Shown here one piece after another: positions 7,808-11,907 of a stretch of DNA of 11,907 nucleotides. Made by a program: the position numbers and the translations under genes. The stretch covers positions 1 to 11,907 of the forward strand of contig DATBER010000187.1 in NCBI GenBank assembly GCA_036558905.1, given 5' to 3'. Positions within the stretch are counted from its first letter, which is position 1; each line of letters starts with the position of its first letter. Below the pieces are notes generated by a model. That model had not been told where the DNA came from. It ran no database searches and saw nothing but the letters and a program-made list of their open reading frames with translations. Origin of the DNA: DASXRA01 sp036558905. Its GTDB lineage: Bacteria > Actinomycetota > Actinomycetes > Mycobacteriales > Jatrophihabitantaceae.

Positions 7808-8330
7808 CTAATTGCGGGCCTGCAGCACCACGTCGATCGGCGCGGCGGTGCCGTAGGGCGAATCGGTGCGCGCGATCAGCTCGCCCTGGTTGGTGCCCGG
7901 CTGGGACAGCGTCGACGAGTCCGCGGTGATCCGCACGCTGACGGTCTGGCCCGGCGCTAAGTCGAAGCCGGTCGCGTTCTCCGACAACCAGCTGACGTCA
8001 CCGCCGCACCGGTCGTATCCGGGCAACTGCTCGGCGAACGGCACCGGGTTGAACCCGCCGAGCGAGCCGCCGATCTTGTAGGTGCCGCACGCGGCGCCGT
8101 TGTCGATCGCGCCGCCGATCACCTCCAGCCGCCCGTTCGCTCTGGCGGCCGAGGCACCCCAGTCGTCGACCGGCAGGTCGGCCTTCCGAGTCAACCGTCG
8201 GCACCGGGCGTGAAGGCGTAGGCGCTGCTGGTCAAGCTGCCCGACACGCCGCCCGCACAGATGACCTTGGCGGTGACGCCCCCGCAGGCGACGTACGCCA
8301 CCGCTGCTTCGCTGACGATCGAACAGCGCT
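7808..8330 (-). pseudogene. Frameshifted remnant of a secreted Cys-containing protein with a C-terminal beta-sandwich tail
   Basis: The 3' part (about 8188 down to 7808) reads as a convincing exported-protein tail: DLPVDDWGASAARANGRLEVIGG, then AACGTYKIGG, YDRCGG, and an Ig/BACON-like end, VSWLSENATGFDLAPGQTVSVRITADSS to VVLQARN. Upstream the sensible reading moves to another frame, where VAYVACGGVTAKVICAGGVS ends at a stop (TGA, about 8193-8191). A further frame change near 8320-8330 would be needed to continue upstream. None of these segments has a plausible start codon with a ribosome binding site. The paired cysteines fit an extracytoplasmic location. I therefore call it a decayed gene with at least one and probably two frameshifts; sequencing error is the alternative. 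The function of the parent protein is not recognised. Confidence 0.55.
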
Positions 8331-8414
8331 GACCAACTCCGCGCGAGGCTTCGTGGCGGCCGGGACGACGGTCGGATCGGGCGGCTTACCCGTGCCGCGA
8401 TCGAACCCGCACAC

Positions 8415-8442
8415 GGTCGGTCGGTCGGTCGGGAGGTCGGGA
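8415..8442. repeat. Short tandem repeats: (GGTC)x4 running into (GGTCGGGA)x2
   Basis: Four exact GGTC units at 8415-8430 overlap two exact copies of GGTCGGGA at 8427-8442, located 52-79 bases upstream of the LLM start. A simple-sequence tract of this kind could alter promoter spacing by slippage or be a clustered binding site; both are inference. Confidence 0.5.
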
Positions 8443-8450
8443 ATAGCTGC

Positions 8451-8465
8451 CTGCGCAGATAAGTT
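8451..8465 (+). promoter_or_regulatory. Palindrome and possible -10 upstream of the LLM operon
   Basis: A perfect 8-bp palindrome CTGCGCAG (8451-8458) is followed by TAAGTT (8460-8465), which matches TAnnnT, in the only AT-rich patch before the gene. No good -35 is seen 16-18 bases upstream, so if it is a promoter it would need an activator. The leader would be about 20 bases. Confidence 0.3.
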
Positions 8466-8493
8466 AATAGCCGGCAGACAGAGAGGAGCCGAG

Positions 8494-9555
8494 ATGGCAT
8501 TCGAGATCGGGATCATGACGTTCGGTGAGCTCACCGAAGACATCGCCACCGGGACGCTCCCGTCCCCACGGCAGCGGGCGCGCGAAATGATCCAACAGGC
8601 ACAGGTCGCCGACGAGGTCGGGCTCGACATCTTCGGCGTGGGTGAGCATCACCGCAGCGATTTCGTCGGGTCGGCGCCGACCGTCGTGCTGGCCGCCGCG
8701 GCCGAACGGACCAGCCGCATCCGGCTCACGAGTTCGGTCACCGTACTCAGCTCCGAGGACCCGGTGCGTGTCTGGGAGCAGTTCGCGACGATCGACCTGC
8801 TGTCGGCCGGCCGCGCCGAGATGATCGCCGGACGCGGCTCCTACACCGAATCCTTCCCGCTGTTCGGCTACGACCTGCGCGACTACGCCGACCTGTTCCG
8901 GGAGAAGCTCGATCTGCTCCTCAAGATCCGCGAGCAGAATCCGCTTACCTGGCAGGGACGCTTCCGCGCCCCGTTGGTCGACGCCGACATCGCACCCCGC
9001 GCCGACGGTGACACCATCCCGGTCTGGGTGGGGGTCGGCGGATCGCCGGCATCAGCCATAAGCACCGGCCGACTCGGCCTGCCCATGGCCCTGGCCCTGC
9101 TCATGGGACCGCTGACCTTCCACGAGCCGACCGTCGCGCTCTACCGAGACGCCGCCGCGAAGGCGGGGCACGACCCGGATCGGCTGCCGATCAGCATCAA
9201 CGTGCACGGCTACGTCGGGCGTACCAGTCAGCAGGCCAGGGATGTCATGTACCCCTACTTCGCCAAGGGCATGCTGGACAACAACCACCAGCGCGGTAAA
9301 GGCTTCCTACTCTCCCGGGCGGCATTCGACGCGCAGACGTCACCGGGAGCCGGCCTGCTGGTAGGCAGCCCGCAAGAGCTCATCGACAAGCTGCTCGCCT
9401 ATCACGAGTTGTACGGCCTGAACCGGGCGTTGATCCAGATGGGTTTCGGCGGGCTCCCACAGAAGGAGCACCTCGAGGCGATCGAGCGGCTCGGCACCGA
9501 GGTCGCTCCGGTCGTGCGCCGAGAGGTCGCCGCGCGGGAACGGAGAGCGGCATGA
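8494..9555 (+). CDS. LLM-class (bacterial luciferase-like) flavin-dependent monooxygenase
   Basis: 353-residue TIM-barrel oxidoreductase of the luciferase-like monooxygenase family, which uses reduced FMN supplied by a partner reductase to oxidise an organic substrate with O2. The start at 8494 has GAGAGGAG at 8481-8488, five bases upstream; the frame is open further upstream, but that extension has no site and lacks homology-like sequence. Family marks are the first strand FEIGIMTFGEL, VGLDIFGVGEHHRSDF with the EHH at 51-53, RIRLTSSVTVLSSEDPVRVWEQFATIDLLS at about 76-104, AGRGSYTESFPLFGY at about 112-126 (flavin phosphate region), and a late LLVGSPQELIDKLLAYHELYGLNRALIQMGFGG. The pattern is that of stand-alone FMN-dependent LLM oxidoreductases, not F420-dependent ones, consistent with the overlapping FMN reductase gene. 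The substrate is unknown; desulfonation, nitrilotriacetate-type cleavage and Baeyer-Villiger-type chemistry are all known in the family. Confidence 0.92.
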   Translation: MAFEIGIMTFGELTEDIATGTLPSPRQRAREMIQQAQVADEVGLDIFGVGEHHRSDFVGSAPTVVLAAAAERTSRIRLTSSVTVLSSEDPVRVWEQFATIDLLSAGRAEMIAGRGSYTESFPLFGYDLRDYADLFREKLDLLLKIREQNPLTWQGRFRAPLVDADIAPRADGDTIPVWVGVGGSPASAISTGRLGLPMALALLMGPLTFHEPTVALYRDAAAKAGHDPDRLPISINVHGYVGRTSQQARDVMYPYFAKGMLDNNHQRGKGFLLSRAAFDAQTSPGAGLLVGSPQELIDKLLAYHELYGLNRALIQMGFGGLPQKEHLEAIERLGTEVAPVVRREVAARERRAA

Positions 9556-10169
9556 CGACCGCCGCCGGCTACGGAACGGACGGTGCGGCCCTGCGCGTCG
9601 TCGTCGTCAACGGCAGCCCGAACCAGCCGTCCAAGACGATGGGCCTGGTCGACGTCATCCTCGACACGCTGAGCGGGATGCTCCCCGTGGAAACGTCCCG
9701 CATCGACGTGTACCGCCTGGGTCCCGGGTTCACCGGAGCGATCGAGCGCGACGACGTCACGCCCGAGGTCGAGGCCGCGCTCCGGCTCGCCGAGACCGCC
9801 GACTTACTGCTCGCCGCGACACCCGTGTTCCGGGCCTCCTACCCGGGCCTGTTCAAACACTTCTTCGACCTCGTCGACCAGTACGCGCTCGCGAACAAGC
9901 TTGTCCTGCTGGCCGCGACGGGCGGAGGCGACCACCACGCTCTGGCCTTGGAACACGCCCTGCGACCGCTGTTCGCGTTCTTTCAGGCGTTGACCGTGCC
10001 GGTCGCGATCTTCGCATCCGGCGGGGACTTCGACGGCACGATGCTGCTCAATCCGCGCATCCACGGGCGCATCCAGGTAGGCCTCACCGACGTGGTGGAC
10101 CTGCTTCGGGCCCGCGCGACGGGTAGACGTCCGGCGCCCGTCCACCTATCCGAAATCCGGGCAAGCTAA
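9552..10169 (+). CDS. NADPH-dependent FMN reductase, LLM partner
   Basis: 205-residue flavodoxin-fold FMN reductase that would supply reduced FMN to the monooxygenase encoded just upstream. The phosphate-binding loop follows the first strand: LRVVVVNGSPNQPSKT at about 14-29. TADLLLAATPVFRASYPGLFKHFFDLVDQYALANK at about 77-111 is the SsuE/MsuE-type core, and LLAATGGGDHHALALEHALRPLFAFF is the flavin-contacting and dimer region. Its ATG overlaps the monooxygenase stop (ATGA), with GGAGAG at 9542-9547 inside the upstream gene, so the two are translationally coupled. The stop at 10167 is followed by a 144-base convergent gap. The family assignment is strong; nicotinamide preference is not visible. 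Confidence 0.9.
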   Translation: MTTAAGYGTDGAALRVVVVNGSPNQPSKTMGLVDVILDTLSGMLPVETSRIDVYRLGPGFTGAIERDDVTPEVEAALRLAETADLLLAATPVFRASYPGLFKHFFDLVDQYALANKLVLLAATGGGDHHALALEHALRPLFAFFQALTVPVAIFASGGDFDGTMLLNPRIHGRIQVGLTDVVDLLRARATGRRPAPVHLSEIRAS

Positions 10170-10188
10170 TGACGCCACGCGGATGCCA

Positions 10189-10202
10189 ACGACAGCTGTC
10201 GT
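10189..10202. repeat. Perfect 14-bp palindrome ACGACAGCTGTCGT
   Basis: It lies 20 bases after the FMN reductase stop, in the convergent gap. It has no loop, so it is more like a dimeric protein-binding site or recombination site than a terminator. No function is assigned. Confidence 0.5.
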
Positions 10203-10230
10203 GATCACCGCTCGATGATTCGGATGGGTT

Positions 10231-10275
10231 GCCCGCCGCGGCTTGTCGGCGATCGGTCGATCCGGCCGCGCGGGC
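10231..10275. terminator. GC-rich hairpin between convergent genes, candidate terminator
   Basis: Arms GCCCGCCGCGGC (10231-10242) and GCCGCGCGGGC (10265-10275) pair over 11 bp with one bulged base and a 22-base loop. No T-tract follows in either direction, so it is an actinobacterial-style hairpin candidate only. It sits between the ends of the FMN reductase and the DUF2269-type gene. Confidence 0.35.
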
Positions 10276-10313
10276 AGGACGGATCGGCGCCGAGCGTGCT
10301 GGAAGTCCTCGAG

Positions 10314-10901
10314 CTAGGACCGGGCTGCGGACGCGTATCCGTCCCGGCTGAGCGCTTTGCGCCCGCGCTTGGTGCGGCCCCACGGCTTGAAGATCGCCAG
10401 CACGGTCGCTGTCGAGATCAGAGTGGTACCGATGATGCCGGCCACGACCGCCGGATGCCCGCCGGCCAACGCAGCCGGAAGGACGCCGGGCCGAGCGTGC
10501 GAGACCCGGCGGGCATCGTCTTGCAGCTTGGGATCGAGCACGAGGTTGTCGTAGAGCGTGATGATCAGGACGATGCAGAGCTTGGTCACGACCCACTTGT
10601 GCCGAAGCACGCCCCATTTCGTGCCACTGCTGATGGTCAGTCCGGTGAACAGTGCAGCCAGGCTGAACGGCGCGATAAGAGTCAGGCCCAACCGCCCGAG
10701 TGCGAGGTAGGCCGCTCGGGCCAGCTCCGGATCAGAGGTGGTCGCGGCGGTAATCCCCAGTACGAGCATGGCCGGGTAGAGGGCGAGCCATCCCGCCGCA
10801 CAGACGACGTGTAGGGCCAGCACCACCCGTCGTTGTCGAGGGGTGAGTCGCCAGGCGGGCCGGCGCCGACCGGGGCGGACAACGCGTGCGGCGGTCGTCA
10901 C
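10314..10901 (-). CDS. DUF2269-type integral membrane protein, four predicted helices
   Basis: 195-residue membrane protein resembling the actinobacterial DUF2269 family, whose function is unknown. The GTG at 10901 was chosen because GAGGGG lies five bases upstream and it places a short basic tail (RRRPAWRLTPRQRR) just before the first helix; the frame is open for about 100 further codons, but these are low-complexity Arg/Gly/Ala and lack a site. Hydrophobic segments occur at about 25-50 (LALHVVCAAGWLALYPAMLVLG), 66-90, 103-121 (KLCIVLIITLYDNL) and 147-171 (GIIGTTLISTATVLAIF), followed by a very basic tail (KPWGRTKRGRK). The TM1 His and the SSGTKWGVLRHKWVVTK segment between TM2 and TM3 are typical of the family and resemble haem-binding cytochrome-b-like bundles, but haem binding is only a possibility. 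It is transcribed towards the LLM operon. Confidence 0.75.
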   Translation of the reverse strand: MTTAARVVRPGRRRPAWRLTPRQRRVVLALHVVCAAGWLALYPAMLVLGITAATTSDPELARAAYLALGRLGLTLIAPFSLAALFTGLTISSGTKWGVLRHKWVVTKLCIVLIITLYDNLVLDPKLQDDARRVSHARPGVLPAALAGGHPAVVAGIIGTTLISTATVLAIFKPWGRTKRGRKALSRDGYASAARS

Positions 10902-10990
10902 GACTGCCCCTCGGCGTCGCACGCGTTCTTGGCTGCGGTGCGCATCACTGCATCCTGACGGCTGCCCGCGCGCCGTGTCGTCATCCTCAA

Positions 10991-11211
10991 GTGGATTCGC
11001 CGGTACCGCGCCTGGAGTACTTGCCTCCGATCGTCGAGCGCGACACGTGGCGCCGCGAGCGCGCGAATCTCCTCGTCCGTGAGCAGGCGCATACCCGCGA
11101 CGGAGACGCGATCCCGCCCGTCGCCGGCAACCGATGACCGAGGTGAACGCAACCGCTCCGTTGATCGGCCGCAGTGGCCCGGCGCCGCCGCTGGACATCT
11201 TCGACGCCCGC
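10991..11211 (+). pseudogene. DUF899 (thioredoxin-like) family gene remnant, frameshifted and 3'-truncated
   Basis: The N-terminal block of DUF899 proteins is recognisable: LPPIVERDTWRRERANLL, then VREQAHTRDGDAI, from 11021 to 11113. The family continues with an ARRRLPM-EV segment. Here that continuation, ARRRQPMTEVNATAPLIG then GPAPPLDIF, is found in a different frame from 11116 to about 11211. Only two bases separate the two parts, so a small deletion or insertion has broken the frame, and the original frame ends at TGA 11135-11137. After DIFDAR the similarity stops, and the catalytic-like thioredoxin-fold body is absent. A GTG at 10991 could be the old start but has no clear ribosome binding site. 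The gene is therefore dead and its remnant occupies the space upstream of qcrB. Confidence 0.7.
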
Positions 11212-11270
11212 GTTCTCGCAAGACAACGGCCGGACTGTCACAAACCGCGTCCCAACGGCGTCATGTTAGA

Positions 11271-11312
11271 AGACACGTCTGGTCGTTGCCGAGGCGGCCC
11301 AGACACGTCCGG
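11271..11312. repeat. Pair of direct repeats AGACACGTCYGG, 30 bp apart, upstream of qcrB
   Basis: AGACACGTCTGG at 11271-11282 and AGACACGTCCGG at 11301-11312 match at 11 of 12 positions; the start-to-start distance is 30 bp, close to three helical turns, so they face the same side of DNA. The first copy also contains AGAC/GTCT dyad symmetry. A regulator site for qcrB is inferred. Confidence 0.4.
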
Positions 11313-11347
11313 GAGACCTGATCCGACGACGGGAGCGAGGCGGCGGC

Positions 11348-11491
11348 ATGGACGGCGAACTCCGCGCCACGATCTGGGCCCTGATCCCACCTGCTCGGCC
11401 CGCCGGGGAATCCGCGCGCCGCGGCGCCCGGGCCACGGCAGCGTCAACGCGACCATTCCCCTGTCGCGACCGGCTGCTGGAGCGTGGATGA
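11348..11491 (+). CDS. Possible 47-residue leader ORF coupled to qcrB
   Basis: An ATG at 11348 with GAGG at 11337-11340, seven bases upstream, opens a 47-codon frame (MDGELRATIWALIPPARPAG to RLLERG) whose TGA overlaps the qcrB ATG as ATGA. The arrangement suits translational coupling. The protein is low-complexity, Arg/Ala/Pro-rich and resembles no family I know; in particular it is not the C-terminus of the Rieske protein QcrA, which normally occupies this position. It may be chance in GC-rich DNA. Confidence 0.3.
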   Translation: MDGELRATIWALIPPARPAGESARRGARATAASTRPFPCRDRLLERG

Positions 11492-11907
11492 GTAGCACCG
11501 ACGCACCGTCACGCCGTGCGGCCAAGCCGCGCACCCTCGCCGGCAAGTCCTCGATGTGGGTGGAGGAGCGGTTCCGGGTCGCGAAGCCGCTGCGCACGCA
11601 GCTGAACAAGGTCTACCCCGACCACTGGTCGTTCCTGATGGGCGAGATCGCGCTGTACTCGTTCATCATCTTGATCCTGACCGGCACCTACCTGACGTTC
11701 TTCTTCGACGCCTCGATGGGCGAGGTCGTCTACAACGGCAGCTACGTCCCGCTCAAGGGCGTGGACATGTCGCGGGCCTATGCCTCGACGCTGCACATCT
11801 CCTTCGATGTGCGCGGTGGCCTGGTCATCCGGCAGATCCACCACTGGGCCGCGCTGATGTTCATCGCGGCGATGCTGATCCACATGCTCCGGATCTTCTT
11901 CACCGGG
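11488..11907 (+). CDS. qcrB: Cytochrome bc1 complex cytochrome b subunit (QcrB), 3'-truncated by the window edge
   Basis: First 140 residues of the dihaem cytochrome b of the actinobacterial bcc complex, which oxidises menaquinol and passes electrons towards the aa3 oxidase. The start at 11488 has GGAG at 11479-11482, five bases upstream, and the protein begins with the usual hydrophilic N-terminal extension (to about residue 45). The sequence KVYPDHWSFLMGEIALYSFIILILTGTYLTFFFD, then MGEVVYNGSYVPLKGVDMSRAYASTLHISFDVRGG, is characteristic of actinobacterial QcrB. RQIHHWAALMFIAAMLIHML contains two haem-ligand histidines spaced 14 apart, as in helix B of cytochrome b. The frame is open at the window end. 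The normal order ctaE-qcrC-qcrA-qcrB is not present: no Rieske gene precedes it, only pseudogene debris and a possible leader ORF. It is therefore likely a stand-alone paralogue or a relocated gene. Confidence 0.95.
   Translation, partial: MSSTDAPSRRAAKPRTLAGKSSMWVEERFRVAKPLRTQLNKVYPDHWSFLMGEIALYSFIILILTGTYLTFFFDASMGEVVYNGSYVPLKGVDMSRAYASTLHISFDVRGGLVIRQIHHWAALMFIAAMLIHMLRIFFTG

Noticed and set aside
8353..8493. N-terminal extension of the LLM monooxygenase
   Set aside because: Open frame, but low-complexity and spans the repeat tract and possible -10; the ATG at 8494 has a strong GAGAGGAG site and fits the family length.
10898..11092. 64-codon minus-strand ORF overlapping the DUF2269-type start by GTGA
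   Set aside because: The GTGA overlap is suggestive of coupling, but about 100 bases are antisense to the DUF899 remnant, the ribosome binding site is weak, and the protein resembles no family; probably a shadow.
11116..11487. N-terminal extension of QcrB in the open upstream frame
   Set aside because: It reads through the DUF899 remnant and GC-rich filler; QcrB proteins begin as at 11488, which has GGAG at the right spacing.
1..11907. CRISPR arrays, tRNA/rRNA genes, insertion sequences, integrases
   Set aside because: Looked for on both strands; no spaced repeat arrays, cloverleaf sequences, transposase motifs or terminal inverted repeats were seen.

Overview
The window comes from a high-GC actinobacterium. 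The evidence is G/C-ending codon bias, an actinobacterial-type NuoH and QcrB, GTG starts, TAnnnT-type promoter elements and short GGAG ribosome binding sites. Genus cannot be fixed from the sequence; a soil filamentous actinomycete is an inference from the secreted carbohydrate-related proteins.

Layout: the 3' part of nuoH (complex I membrane subunit, +) enters from the left edge. It runs tail-to-tail, with an 8-bp overlap, into a secreted kelch/galactose-oxidase-like beta-propeller gene (-). Upstream of that, on the same strand, is a 14-TM DHA2-type MFS exporter (-). A 420-bp divergent region with a good promoter and inverted repeats separates the exporter from a 997-residue secreted right-handed beta-helix protein (+) with C-terminal TIG, Ig-like and carbohydrate-binding-like modules. 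A strong bidirectional terminator follows. Next come a frameshifted remnant of a secreted Cys-containing protein (-), then a two-gene operon (+) of a luciferase-like flavin monooxygenase (LLM) and its NAD(P)H:FMN reductase, overlapping by ATGA. Then a DUF2269-type four-helix membrane protein (-), a frameshifted and truncated DUF899 (thioredoxin-like) remnant (+), a possible 47-codon leader ORF, and the first 140 codons of qcrB (cytochrome bc1 complex cytochrome b, +), which runs off the right edge.

How it fits together: two core respiratory genes bracket about 10 kb of accessory cargo. nuoH is not followed by nuoI, and qcrB is not preceded by qcrA, so both look like ends of partial or relocated respiratory clusters or extra paralogues. 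The cargo divides into a surface/secreted block (propeller, exporter, beta-helix), possibly co-regulated through a shared GGTCACGTGTG motif, and a flavin-redox block (LLM plus FMN reductase). Two decayed genes, an internal codon-usage switch in nuoH and frequent strand changes indicate a recombining, accessory-type region.

I do not see a convincing wholly new system such as a defence island, CRISPR or mobile element. The most unusual signals are the nuoH codon mosaic, the propeller lacking the expected copper-site histidines, the shared operator-like motif, and the two pseudogenes.
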